Made by a program: the position numbers and the translations under genes
Shown: positions 7,698 through 15,584 of the stretch, piece by piece
Layout: every line of letters starts with the position of its first letter
Numbering within the stretch: position 1 is the first letter of the stretch
Origin: Virgisporangium aliadipatigenens
Lineage (GTDB): Bacteria > Actinomycetota > Actinomycetes > Mycobacteriales > Micromonosporaceae
Reading direction: 5' to 3'
Assembly: GCF_016863615.1 (NCBI RefSeq)
Contig: NZ_BOPF01000040.1
Coordinates: 31,503 to 95,502 of the forward strand
Length of the DNA stretch: 64,000 nt
Notes under the pieces: generated by a model
What the model saw: the letters and a program-made list of their open reading frames with translations, nothing else
Told to the model about the DNA's origin: nothing
Databases searched by the model: none

Positions 7698-9578
7698 GTG
7701 AGCATCGACGGCTACGACGAGGAGATCCCCGAGCTCGAGGCGCCGGACTGGCTGCACCACACCAAGGACTTCGTCAACACCGGCTTCTGGGCGGTCGCCC
7801 GGCGCCTGCCCGCGATCGTTCGCGAGGCGGTCGGGCTCGCCTGGCGCGCCAACCCCCGCGACACCGTCGCCGCGATCGGCCTCAACCTGCTCGCCGGGGT
7901 GCTGACCACGTTGGGCCTGCTCGCGACGGCCGGGGTGCTGCGCGAACTCTTCGCCGCCGGGCCCACCCCGGACCGGGTCCGGGCGGCCCTGCCGGCACTG
8001 ATCGCGGCGGCCCTCGCGACGATGGCCCGCGGCGGGCTGACCATCGCGGCGGGCTGGGCCCAGGCGCGCATCGCCCCACAGATCAACTACACGGTCGAAC
8101 TGCGGCTGTACGAGGCGACGACGGCGGTGCGGCTGGCCGCGTTCGACGACGCCGGGTTCGCCGAGGAGATGGATCGGGCCCGCGACCGGGGAATGCTGGA
8201 AGCGGCGTCCATCGTGGACACCACGGTCAACCTGATCACGGGCGTCGTCGGCGTCGTCGCCACCGCGGCCGCCGTGGCCGTCATCGAACCCGTTCTGCTG
8301 CCGTGCCTGTTCCTGTCGGCGCTGCCGGCCGCGGTCACCGCCGTGCGCATGGCCCGCCGGGAGTACATCGCCCTCCTGGCGCGCATCACCCGGCACCGCC
8401 GCCGCTGGATGCTCGGCCACCTGATGGCCAACCGGCACACCGCCGCCGAGGTGCGCACGTACCAGATGCGCGGGTTCCTGCTGGCGCAGTACCGCCGGAT
8501 CATGGACGTCGACACGGCCGAACGCCTCGACCTCGCCCGCCAGCAGACCGGCACCCGGCTGGCCGGCGCGTCGCTGACCGGGCTGGCCGGGTTCGCCGTG
8601 TACGTGCTGCTCGGGCTCCTGCTGCTGCGCGGCGAGATCCCGCTCGCCGCGGCCGCGACCGCGCTGCTGGCCATCCAGTCCGCCCGGATGAGCCTCAACA
8701 ACGCCATCTACGCCGCCAACCAGGTCTACGAGGACGCGCTCTACTACGGCGACTACCGCGACTTCCTGGAACGCGCCCGCCAGCAGCTGCCGAACGAGGC
8801 GGGCCACCCGGTCGACGGGTTCGAGGAGATCCGGCTCGACGACGTGTGCCTGCACTATCCGGACACCGACGCGCCCGCGGTCGACGGGGTCTCGCTGACG
8901 CTGCGCAGGGGCGAGGTGATCGCACTCGTCGGCGAGAACGGCTCCGGCAAGTCCAGCCTCGCCAAACTGATCGCCGGCCTGTACGCCCCGAGCGCCGGCC
9001 GCATCACCTGGGACGGCGTCGACACCGGCGACCTCGACCCGCGCAGCCTCGCCGCACAGGTCGGCGTGATCAGCCAGGACTGGTGGAAGTTCCCGTTCAC
9101 GGCCGGGCAGAACATCCACATCGGACGCCACGACCGCGCGCCGGAGCACGTCGGCCCGTCGATCACCGACGCGGCGACCGCCGCCTCCGCGCACGGGATG
9201 ATCTCCGAACTGCCGTACGGCTACGACACGCTGCTCAACCGCCAGTTCAAGAACGGGCAGGATCTCTCCGGCGGGCAGTGGCAGCGGCTGGTGTCGGCCC
9301 GTGGCTTCTACCGCGACGCGGCGCTGCTCATCTGCGACGAACCCTCGTCGGCGCTGGACGCCCGGGCCGAGCACGCGGTGTTCCAGCAACTGCGGGCGCG
9401 GCCGGACCGGGCGATCGTGCTGATCACGCACCGCCTCGCGAACGTCCGCCACGCCGACCACATCTACGTGCTGCACGAGGGGCGGGTGGTGCAGCACGGC
9501 GGTCACGACCGGCTGATGGCCGAGGAGGGCATCTACCGCGAGCTGTTCAACCTGCAGGCGAGCGGCTACGCCGCCTGA
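7698..9578 (+). CDS. ABC exporter with fused membrane and ATPase domains
   Basis: The 626-residue protein has about five to six membrane helices (residues 50-350) followed by an ATPase domain with Walker A GENGSGKSS, signature LSGGQ, Walker B LLICDEPSSALD and the switch histidine in LITHR. It is a half-size exporter that would work as a dimer. The divergent membrane domain is like that of actinobacterial transporters often found beside peptide natural-product genes, but no precursor peptide or modifying enzyme is visible here. GTG at 7698 lies shortly after a GACGAT hexamer, possibly another leaderless start. Cargo is unknown. Confidence 0.88.
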   Translation: MSIDGYDEEIPELEAPDWLHHTKDFVNTGFWAVARRLPAIVREAVGLAWRANPRDTVAAIGLNLLAGVLTTLGLLATAGVLRELFAAGPTPDRVRAALPALIAAALATMARGGLTIAAGWAQARIAPQINYTVELRLYEATTAVRLAAFDDAGFAEEMDRARDRGMLEAASIVDTTVNLITGVVGVVATAAAVAVIEPVLLPCLFLSALPAAVTAVRMARREYIALLARITRHRRRWMLGHLMANRHTAAEVRTYQMRGFLLAQYRRIMDVDTAERLDLARQQTGTRLAGASLTGLAGFAVYVLLGLLLLRGEIPLAAAATALLAIQSARMSLNNAIYAANQVYEDALYYGDYRDFLERARQQLPNEAGHPVDGFEEIRLDDVCLHYPDTDAPAVDGVSLTLRRGEVIALVGENGSGKSSLAKLIAGLYAPSAGRITWDGVDTGDLDPRSLAAQVGVISQDWWKFPFTAGQNIHIGRHDRAPEHVGPSITDAATAASAHGMISELPYGYDTLLNRQFKNGQDLSGGQWQRLVSARGFYRDAALLICDEPSSALDARAEHAVFQQLRARPDRAIVLITHRLANVRHADHIYVLHEGRVVQHGGHDRLMAEEGIYRELFNLQASGYAA

Positions 9579-9612
9579 GCCCTCAAGAAGACTGCGCCCT
9601 CAAGAAGACTGC
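9579..9612. repeat. 17-bp tandem duplication between convergent genes
   Basis: GCCCTCAAGAAGACTGC occurs twice in tandem (9579-9595 and 9596-9612), directly after the ABC exporter stop. The stop codon of the convergent minus-strand gene (9600-9602) lies in the second unit. Confidence 0.85.
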
Positions 9613-10106
9613 GCCCGGGTGATGAACGGCGTCCCGCCCTCGGGCAGCAGCACCACGAACTCGCCGCCGTCGTGCGGGACCGCCGCGACGCCCAGCCGCC
9701 GCACCTCGCGGATCCCCTCCGGAACCCGTTCCAGGGCGGCCACGTGCCGTAGCGTGTCCATCGGATCGCCGTTGACCCACAGCCGGATCTTGGCCCCGGT
9801 GCGCAGCACGGCGAGGAGTTCGTTGCGCAGCGGTCCGCCCTGGGCCTCCAGCACGCGGTCGTGGAGGCGTTCCTGCACGCTCGGCATCGCCGGCACCTCG
9901 GCGGCGGCCTTCACGCAGGCGGGGCAGGCGGCCGGGTGCTGCGGGAAGAACAGGTGCCGGTACATGGTGATGCGGGCCCGCGGGATGCCGCAGAGCGCAC
10001 CCTCGGGACCGAGGGCGTGCTCGAGCGCCGGATCGTCGGGCGGCTGCTCTGCCCGCCCCGCCGGGAACGCCGCGGGTTCCCGCGCCGATTCGAAGGACCA
10101 GGTCAC
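9600..10106 (-). CDS. Unknown protein with paired-Cys motif
   Basis: The 168-residue protein has ALCGIPRARITMYRHLFF followed by ACPACV near residues 35-65, a layout that could bind a metal through one CG and one CPAC pair. The C-terminal half (LWVNGDPMDTLRHVAALERVPEGIREVRRLGVAAVPHDGGEFVVLLP) looks like a small alpha/beta domain. I do not recognise the family. The GTG at 10106 is chosen because TAGGGT lies 8 bases upstream; longer upstream frames lie inside the opposite-strand gene. It faces the ABC exporter with a 21-base gap. Confidence 0.65.
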   Translation of the reverse strand: MTWSFESAREPAAFPAGRAEQPPDDPALEHALGPEGALCGIPRARITMYRHLFFPQHPAACPACVKAAAEVPAMPSVQERLHDRVLEAQGGPLRNELLAVLRTGAKIRLWVNGDPMDTLRHVAALERVPEGIREVRRLGVAAVPHDGGEFVVLLPEGGTPFITRAQSS

Positions 10107-10114
10107 ATCAAGTG

Positions 10115-10120
10115 ACCCTA
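10115..10120 (-). promoter_or_regulatory. Leaderless -10 box
   Basis: TAGGGT on the minus strand, 8 bases before the GTG start at 10106. Confidence 0.4.
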
Positions 10121-10163
10121 CCCACCGCACACGGTGACCAAGCCTTCTGGTGCCCGCGCCGCC

Positions 10164-10169
10164 TAAAGT
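10164..10169 (+). promoter_or_regulatory. Leaderless -10 box
   Basis: TAAAGT, 7 bases before the GTG start at 10177, with no ribosome binding site. Confidence 0.5.
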
Positions 10170-10176
10170 GGCCAGG

Positions 10177-11415
10177 GTGACGGTGCAGGGCACCGCGCGC
10201 TGGTGGCGTCGCGGGCGGGACGAGGCACAGGCACGGGCCCGCGCCGCCGCGGGCAGCGCCGCCTCCGTGTTCGTGGCGGTCGACGGGTTGCAGCGAAGCA
10301 CCGAGCTCCAGGTCGACTCGCTGGTCGCCCTCGATCCGGCCGCCGGCGCCCGGGTGGGGCCGGACTGGCAGGCGCTGCGCGCCGACACCGACGCCGCGCT
10401 CGCCGCGTATCTCAAGGTTCCGGCCGAGTTCGACATCGAGACGGATCTGAGTGAACGGGACGCGCGGCTGGCCGAGGCGGCGTTCCGCCACGCCGAGGAG
10501 ACGCTGCAGCGGGCCGCCACGGCCATGCGCGACTTCACGGCCCGGCACGCGGCCGTCTTCTCCCACGTCGAGGCCGCGGTGACCCGGCTCGGCGCGGCGG
10601 GTCGGGAGGCCGACGCGGCACTCTCGGCCGCCCGCGCGGCGATCGAGGCGGCCGAACGGGCCGGCACGCCCGCGTTCGAGGCGGCGGAGGTGCTGTCGGC
10701 GGCGGAACGGGCCCGGGCGATCGTCGCCGAGGGGCCGGCGGTGCACGGGCTGCGGGCCACCGTGGCGGCGGCCGACGGCGTGCTGGCCGAGGCGGCGCGG
10801 GCGCGTTCCCTCGCGGAGACCGTGCGGGAGCAGGGCGAGGAGGTGCGGCGTTCGCTCGCGTCGGTGCACACCAGGGCGGATGCGGTCGCCACCCGGCGGG
10901 AACGCCTCCCCGCGACGCTGAGCGCGCTGCGTCGGGAGTTCGTGGCCGCCGCGTACGCCGACGTGGAGGGCAGCCCGGCCGAGGCCGACCGGCTGTTGAG
11001 CGCCGCGCGGGAGCGGATCGCCGCGGCCGAACGCGAGTCGACACGGCAGCACTGGCCGTCGGCGCGTGCGGAGGTGGCCGCGGCCCGGGAGGCGCTGGAC
11101 GCCGCCTCGCACGCCGTGGACGCCGTCACCCGCCGGCTCGCCGCCCTGGAGGAGCTGAAGCGGGACCCGCGGGAACCGGTGCGCCGGACCCGGTTCGCCG
11201 TCCGGGAGGCGCAGCGGCTGTTCGTGTTCCTCGGACAGAACGTGGACCGCAAGTACGCGCCGCAGCTGGACAGCCTGGTGCGGCGCATCGGTGCGGCGGA
11301 GGAGGCGCTGGAGGCCCCGCATCCGGACTACTGGCGGGTGGACCGGGACCTGGCGCGCATCCGCGACGAGACGGCCGCCGTGGTCAGCGCGATGCGGGGT
11401 GTCCCGCGCAGTTAG
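10177..11415 (+). CDS. Long helical coiled-coil protein of unknown function
   Basis: The 412-residue protein is rich in Ala, Arg and Glu and is predicted to be almost wholly helical, with repeated heptads from about residue 75 to 330. It has no signal peptide or membrane helix. A more conserved-looking end reads RLFVFLGQNVDRKYAPQLDSLVRRI. An upstream GTG at 10150 is in frame, but GTG at 10177 follows a TAAAGT box at leaderless spacing. It diverges from the paired-Cys gene across about 70 bases and its 3' end overlaps the HugZ-like gene by 32 bases. A structural or scaffolding role is possible; nothing more can be said. Confidence 0.75.
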   Translation: MTVQGTARWWRRGRDEAQARARAAAGSAASVFVAVDGLQRSTELQVDSLVALDPAAGARVGPDWQALRADTDAALAAYLKVPAEFDIETDLSERDARLAEAAFRHAEETLQRAATAMRDFTARHAAVFSHVEAAVTRLGAAGREADAALSAARAAIEAAERAGTPAFEAAEVLSAAERARAIVAEGPAVHGLRATVAAADGVLAEAARARSLAETVREQGEEVRRSLASVHTRADAVATRRERLPATLSALRREFVAAAYADVEGSPAEADRLLSAARERIAAAERESTRQHWPSARAEVAAAREALDAASHAVDAVTRRLAALEELKRDPREPVRRTRFAVREAQRLFVFLGQNVDRKYAPQLDSLVRRIGAAEEALEAPHPDYWRVDRDLARIRDETAAVVSAMRGVPRS

Positions 11416-12136
11416 GGCACAGCGCCGGGTGCAGCAGCTCGGTCAGGTGCGCGGCGTCGCGGGCCGGCTCGGGCAGGCTGATCCGCACCGGAACGTCCAC
11501 AGTGGACGCCTCCAGCACCACGCCGTACCGGTCCAGCCGCACCGCACGGAACGTGGCGGGGCCGGGAACGCGGCGTGCGAGCACCTCCGCCAGTTCCCCC
11601 AGATGGTGGGCGTTGAGGTCGGCGAGCAACTCGCGCTCGACGGCCTGGATCGGGTCGGGCGTCGCGGAGACGAAGTCGACGGGATCGATCTCGACGAGGA
11701 TGCCGCCACGCTCCAGCCGCACCTCGTCCACCGAGAACCGGTAGATCGAGTGGCTCGACCCGATGCCGAGCAGGTCACCGGTGGGAGCGACGGCGGCGTA
11801 ACCGTCGGCGGCGGCCCGCGCGTCGTCGCCGTCGAGGCGCTCCGCCCAGCCGGAGAGCCACACCCGCCCGTGATCCGGCCCGCCCTGCACCGGAACGACA
11901 TCGTCGACGGCGAGCACCAGCGCGGTGTCGGTCTCGCCGGGAGCCGGGCGCAGCGCGCGCTCCAGCGTGCCGCCCGCCCGGGTCAGCAGGAACGTCTCGC
12001 CCTCGGGCGTGGTCGCGTGGCGCATCCGCAGCCGCCCGCGGTGCTGGCGGACGTGTGCCTCGCCGGGCAGCAGGCCCGACGCGAGGGTGCGAGCGATCTC
12101 TGCGGGGCTGGGCTGCACGGGCGATCTCCGATCCAC
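11384..12136 (-). CDS. HugZ-like heme-utilisation protein with DUF2470 domain
   Basis: The 250-residue protein has an N-terminal split-barrel, flavin-reductase-like region (about 35-160) and a C-terminal DUF2470 domain (about 165-245) with the NAHHLGEL segment. This architecture is that of HugZ-type proteins, several of which bind heme and release iron from it under iron limitation. Context agrees: the start lies beside an iron-box-like palindrome shared with the divergent S4 gene. The C-terminus ends with LCPNCAG. The GTG start at 12136 follows TAGGCT by 7 bases. Whether it degrades heme cannot be decided from sequence. Confidence 0.8.
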   Translation of the reverse strand: MDRRSPVQPSPAEIARTLASGLLPGEAHVRQHRGRLRMRHATTPEGETFLLTRAGGTLERALRPAPGETDTALVLAVDDVVPVQGGPDHGRVWLSGWAERLDGDDARAAADGYAAVAPTGDLLGIGSSHSIYRFSVDEVRLERGGILVEIDPVDFVSATPDPIQAVERELLADLNAHHLGELAEVLARRVPGPATFRAVRLDRYGVVLEASTVDVPVRISLPEPARDAAHLTELLHPALCPNCAGHPASR

Positions 12137-12143
12137 TAAGGTA

Positions 12144-12149
12144 AGCCTA
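12144..12149 (-). promoter_or_regulatory. Leaderless -10 box of HugZ-like gene
   Basis: TAGGCT on the minus strand, 7 bases before GTG at 12136; it overlaps a weaker half iron-box (AGGTAAGCCT, 12139-12148). Confidence 0.45.
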
Positions 12150-12156
12150 TGCTCGT

Positions 12157-12175
12157 GTAGGTAAGGCTAACCTGA
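12157..12175. promoter_or_regulatory. DtxR/IdeR-type iron box
   Basis: The 19 bases read GTAGGTAAGGCTAACCTGA. They match the actinobacterial iron-box consensus TTAGGTTAGGCTAACCTAA at 16 positions as I align them. The site sits between two divergent starts (12136 and 12190), and a second imperfect half-site lies at about 12138-12149. Repression of both genes when iron is plentiful is the likely outcome. Confidence 0.75.
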
Positions 12176-12176
12176 C

Positions 12177-12182
12177 AAGGAG
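12177..12182 (+). promoter_or_regulatory. Ribosome binding site of S4 paralogue
   Basis: AAGGAG lies 7 bases before the GTG at 12190 and fixes that start. Confidence 0.7.
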
Positions 12183-12189
12183 TCGATCG

Positions 12190-12798
12190 GTGAACCAGTC
12201 CCGGCCCAAGGTGCGGCTCTCCCGCGCACTCGGCATCCCGTTGACGCCGAAGTGCGTGAAGTACTTCGAGAAGCGGCCCTTCCCGCCGGGTGTGCACGGC
12301 CGGCGTCGGCGCAACCCGAGCGACTACGCGGTGCGGCTCATGGAGAAGCAGCGGCTGCGCCACCAGTACAACGTCAGCGAGGGCCAGCTGCGGCGGGCGT
12401 TCGACGAGGCGCACCGCAGGCAGGGCGCCACCGGCGAGAACCTCGTCGCCCTCCTGGAGATGCGCCTCGACGCCACCGTGCTGCGCTCCGGCCTGGCCCG
12501 CACCATCTACCAGGCCCGCCAAGCCGTCACGCACCGGCACATCACCGTCAACGGCCGCCGCGTCGACAAGCCCTCCTACCGGCTGCGCCCCGGCGACGTC
12601 GTCGGGGTGCACGAGGCCAGCCGCGAGAAGACCCCGTGGCAGGTGGCCGCCGCCGGTGCGCACCAGCTCGAGCGGACCGCCCCGTACCTCTCCACCGACC
12701 TGCCCAACCTGACGACGCGGGTGCTGCGGCTGCCGGTCCGGGCCGAGGTGCCGATCATCTGCGACACGCAGCTGGTCGTGGAGTTCTACTCCCGGTAA
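12190..12798 (+). CDS. rpsD: Ribosomal protein S4, cysteine-poor paralogue
   Basis: The 202-residue protein is a full-length S4: an N-terminal RNA-binding region ([16 protein letters not shown]...), the S4 RNA-binding domain (about 95-155, [22 protein letters not shown]...[22 protein letters not shown]) and the C-terminal [18 protein letters not shown] end. It lacks the four-cysteine zinc site near the N-terminus that many S4 proteins carry (only Cys22 remains there). It is alone, outside any S13-S11-rpoA operon, and sits behind an iron-box-like operator, so it is probably an accessory copy used in metal limitation. Whether another S4 exists is outside the window. Confidence 0.9.
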   Translation: MNQSRPKVRLSRALGIPLTPKCVKYFEKRPFPPGVHGRRRRNPSDYAVRLMEKQRLRHQYNVSEGQLRRAFDEAHRRQGATGENLVALLEMRLDATVLRSGLARTIYQARQAVTHRHITVNGRRVDKPSYRLRPGDVVGVHEASREKTPWQVAAAGAHQLERTAPYLSTDLPNLTTRVLRLPVRAEVPIICDTQLVVEFYSR

Positions 12799-12817
12799 TC
12801 CCGCCCGTCGGGCGCAC

Positions 12818-12856
12818 GGGACCAGCGCATACAATTTCCGGCCATGCGCTGGTCCC
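12818..12856. promoter_or_regulatory. Perfect inverted repeat over the proS promoter and start codon
   Basis: GGGACCAGCGCAT (12818-12830) is repeated in inverse at 12844-12856, with a 13-base spacer. The right arm starts at the proS ATG. The spacer holds the TACAAT box. It may be an operator dimer site; an RNA hairpin is unlikely if transcription starts at the ATG. Confidence 0.7.
12830..12835 (+). promoter_or_regulatory. Leaderless -10 box of proS
   Basis: TACAAT ends 8 bases before the ATG at 12844; no ribosome binding site intervenes. Confidence 0.6.
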
Positions 12857-14550
12857 AGATGCACATCCCCACGCTGCGAGAAGACCCCGCCGACGCCGAC
12901 GCACCCAGCCACCGGCTGCTGCTGCGCGCGGGGTACATCCGCCAGCTGATGGCCGGTCACTACTCCCTGCTGCCGATAGCCGTTCTGGTGCGCAGCCGCG
13001 TCGTCGCGATCATCCGTGAGGAGATGGCCCGCATCGGGTCGCAGGAGTTCATCCTCCCGGCGATGCACCCGGCCGAGATCTGGCAGCGCACCGGCCGCTG
13101 GGAGGGCATGGGCCAGGAGATGTTCCGGCTGCGGGACCGCAAGGGCGCCGACATCGCCCTCGGCATGACGCACGAGGAGATCTTCACGACCCTCGCGCTC
13201 GAACTCAGTTCGTACAAGCAGCTGCCGCAGATGTGGTACCAGTTCCAGACGAAGTTCCGGGACGAGCCGCGGCCCAAGGCGGGCCTCATGCGCACCCGCG
13301 AGTTCACGATGAAGGACTCGTACTCGTTCGACCTGGACGCCTCCGGGCTGGACACCTCGTTCGACAAGCACCACGACGCCTACGTGCGGATCTTCCAGCG
13401 GCTCGGCATCCCGGCGATCCCGGTGGAGGCCTCCAGCGGTTCGATGGGCGGCTCCGCGTCGACGGAGTTCATGTGTCCGTCCGAGGCCGGCGAGGACTTC
13501 GTCGTGCACTGCACCTCGTGCGGCTACGCGGCCAACGTCGAGAAGGCCACCTCCCGGCTGCCCGTCGTCACCGACGCCCCCGGTCTCCAGGCGCCCGAAC
13601 GCTTCGACACCCCCGGCGCGCGCACCATCGCCGACCTCGCCGAACGCTACGACGCGCCGGGCGAGCGCCAGGTCAAGACGCTCGTCTACGTCGTCGACGG
13701 CAAGCTCACCCTGGTGCTGCTGCGCGGCGACCACGCGCTCATGGAGCAGAAGCTCAACGACGCGCTCGCCGCCCGCGAACTGCGCCCCGCACACCCCGAG
13801 GAGATCCGCGAGGCCCTCGGCGCCTCCCCGGGCAGCCTCGGCGGCGTGGGCGTCACCGACCTGCCGATCATCGCCGACGAGGCGCTGCGCGGGCGCACCG
13901 ACATGTTCACCGGCGCCAACACCGACGACGTGCACCTGCGCGGCGTCAGCGTCGAGCGCGACATCACCGTGGGCCGCTGGGCCGACCTGCGCGAGGTCGC
14001 CGCCGGCGAGGAGTGCCCCACCTGTGCCGAGCCGCTCCAGGTGCAGCGCGCCATCGAGGTGGGCCACATCTTCAAGCTCGGCTACAAGTACGCCGAGGCG
14101 CTCGGCGCCAACGTGCTCGGCCCCGACGGCAACCGCATCCCGGTGATCATGGGCAGCTACGGCATCGGCGTCGAACGCGCGATGGCGGCCATCGTCGAGG
14201 GGCACCACGACGACAAGGGCATCGTGTGGCCGCTGTCGGTGGCGCCGTTCGCCGTCGCCGTCGTGATCGCGCAGCCGAAGGACGAGCAGACCGTCGCGCT
14301 CGGCGAGCAGGTCTACGAGCAGCTGCGCGCCGCCGGCGTCGACGTGATCGTGGACGACCGCAACGAGCGGCCCGGCGTGAAGTTCCGCGACGTCGAGCTG
14401 GTCGGCATCCCGTTCCGGATCACGGTCGGCAAGAAGGCGCTGAGCGAGGGTGCCGTCGAGTTCACCGAACGGGCCACCGGCGAGACGCGTGCCGTCGCGT
14501 GTGCGGACCTGGTCGAAGAGGTCCGCAAGGCGATCACCTCACACGGCTGA
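12844..14550 (+). CDS. proS: Prolyl-tRNA synthetase, bacterial type
   Basis: The 568-residue enzyme charges tRNA-Pro with proline. Class II motifs are visible: RMSQMHIPTL-like start (here MRWSQMHIPTLRE), motif 2 TKFRDEPRPKAGLMRTREFTMKDSYSF (about residues 138-163, R and E residues contacting ATP), motif 3 GSYGIGVERAMAAI (about 437-450). Between them lies the editing insertion domain (about 225-385) typical of bacterial-type ProRS. The C-terminal anticodon-binding domain (about 465-568) contains DDRNERPGVKFRDVELVGIPFRITVG. The 3' end overlaps the zinc-ribbon gene by 12 bases. Its promoter region contains an unusual inverted repeat over the start codon. Confidence 0.97.
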   Translation: MRWSQMHIPTLREDPADADAPSHRLLLRAGYIRQLMAGHYSLLPIAVLVRSRVVAIIREEMARIGSQEFILPAMHPAEIWQRTGRWEGMGQEMFRLRDRKGADIALGMTHEEIFTTLALELSSYKQLPQMWYQFQTKFRDEPRPKAGLMRTREFTMKDSYSFDLDASGLDTSFDKHHDAYVRIFQRLGIPAIPVEASSGSMGGSASTEFMCPSEAGEDFVVHCTSCGYAANVEKATSRLPVVTDAPGLQAPERFDTPGARTIADLAERYDAPGERQVKTLVYVVDGKLTLVLLRGDHALMEQKLNDALAARELRPAHPEEIREALGASPGSLGGVGVTDLPIIADEALRGRTDMFTGANTDDVHLRGVSVERDITVGRWADLREVAAGEECPTCAEPLQVQRAIEVGHIFKLGYKYAEALGANVLGPDGNRIPVIMGSYGIGVERAMAAIVEGHHDDKGIVWPLSVAPFAVAVVIAQPKDEQTVALGEQVYEQLRAAGVDVIVDDRNERPGVKFRDVELVGIPFRITVGKKALSEGAVEFTERATGETRAVACADLVEEVRKAITSHG

Positions 14551-15483
14551 GCGCTGGATGCGCAGGTGGGCCAGTTCGGGAACCTCCGGCTGGTCCACCG
14601 AGTAGCCCAGCAGGTCCGCCAGCGCGCCCAGGCCCTCCAGGGTCAGCTCGGTGGGCTCCACCGACGTGATGAACCACTCGTACTCCCAGCCGTGGCGGGT
14701 CACGTGGTGCCCACCGCCGGCCGGCGCCACCACCTGCGCGTCCGGCAGCACGTACGCGTCCAGGCGGTGCGTGCGCAGCTGGTCGTCGACCCGTTCGTGG
14801 GTGGAGGCGCCGGGTAGCCGCCACGCCGGTCGCGAGGGGCCCGGCTCGTAGTACGAACCGGCGTGCCCGGCCAGCGCCCTGGTCCAGGAGAAGCGCTTCA
14901 CGCCGAGGCTGAGCCGGTCCGGCGGTTCGAGGCCCTGCTCGGCGGCCCGGTCCAGGAACCAGTCCGCGACCTCGGTCGTCTCCCACGTGCCGCCGTCCAG
15001 TTCGGGGACGACGACGTGCAGGTCCTCGTCGCTGGCGCCGGTGCGCTCGCTCAGCGCCGTCGCGCGCACCAGGTACCAGGCCACCCGCAGGAGGCGTTCG
15101 AGCGGATCGGGCACCTCGGTCAGGGCGGCGATCACGCGGTCGTGCGACTCGGTGCGGAAGCGTTCCGCCTCGCGCAGCACCCGTTCGCGTTCCACGGTGT
15201 CGCAGTCGGTGCAGGTGCGCACGTCGCCGGCGTGCGAGTGGTCGCCGCAGACGCCCCGGCCGCACTCGGCGCAGACGCCGACGGCGTACGTTCCACAGCC
15301 GCACGAAGCCCCGACGACCGCGCGGCCCGGTTGATAACGGTGACCGCAGACGGCACTGCTCGGGATGATCTGCATCCCGGACGGGGTCTGGGCGGGCCGG
15401 CTGGTCGGCACCACACTCGTGCACTGGAAGTAACCGGGGGCGACGGGTCTGCGGTCGGCGCCTCCGCAACGCGGGCAACCCAT
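14539..15483 (-). CDS. Multi-zinc-ribbon protein of unknown function
   Basis: The 314-residue protein opens with CPRCGG, then C...CGHR, CGCGTYAVGVCAECGRGVC and CTDC within its first 110 residues, giving several probable zinc-ribbon or B-box-like fingers. The remaining 200 residues are soluble and include WYLVRATALSERTG and a C-terminal region with HHVTRHGWEYEWFITSVEPTE. No catalytic motif is evident. A GGAG sequence about 5 bases before the ATG at 15483 supports that start. I do not recognise the family; related proteins with many cysteines are common in Micromonosporaceae. Confidence 0.75.
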   Translation of the reverse strand: MGCPRCGGADRRPVAPGYFQCTSVVPTSRPAQTPSGMQIIPSSAVCGHRYQPGRAVVGASCGCGTYAVGVCAECGRGVCGDHSHAGDVRTCTDCDTVERERVLREAERFRTESHDRVIAALTEVPDPLERLLRVAWYLVRATALSERTGASDEDLHVVVPELDGGTWETTEVADWFLDRAAEQGLEPPDRLSLGVKRFSWTRALAGHAGSYYEPGPSRPAWRLPGASTHERVDDQLRTHRLDAYVLPDAQVVAPAGGGHHVTRHGWEYEWFITSVEPTELTLEGLGALADLLGYSVDQPEVPELAHLRIQRSAV

Positions 15484-15570
15484 GCTCCAACCCCAACAGA
15501 ATCGGCCCGTGGGGCGGAGCGGAACGGGACGCAAGAACCCGATCGGCGGAACACCCCAGGGGGACCGCAA

Positions 15571-15576
15571 TAGGAT
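15571..15576 (+). promoter_or_regulatory. Leaderless -10 box of NAT gene
   Basis: TAGGAT lies 8 bases before ATG at 15585. Confidence 0.5.
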
Positions 15577-15584
15577 CCATTGCC

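Noticed and set aside
6468..9506. 1012-codon minus-strand frame opposite the exporter region
   Set aside because: It spans four supported plus-strand genes, has the amino acid composition of antisense high-GC DNA and no recognisable domain.
12157..12175. Zur (zinc) box before the S4 paralogue
   Set aside because: The palindrome matches the DtxR/IdeR consensus much better than the actinobacterial Zur consensus, so an iron box is favoured.
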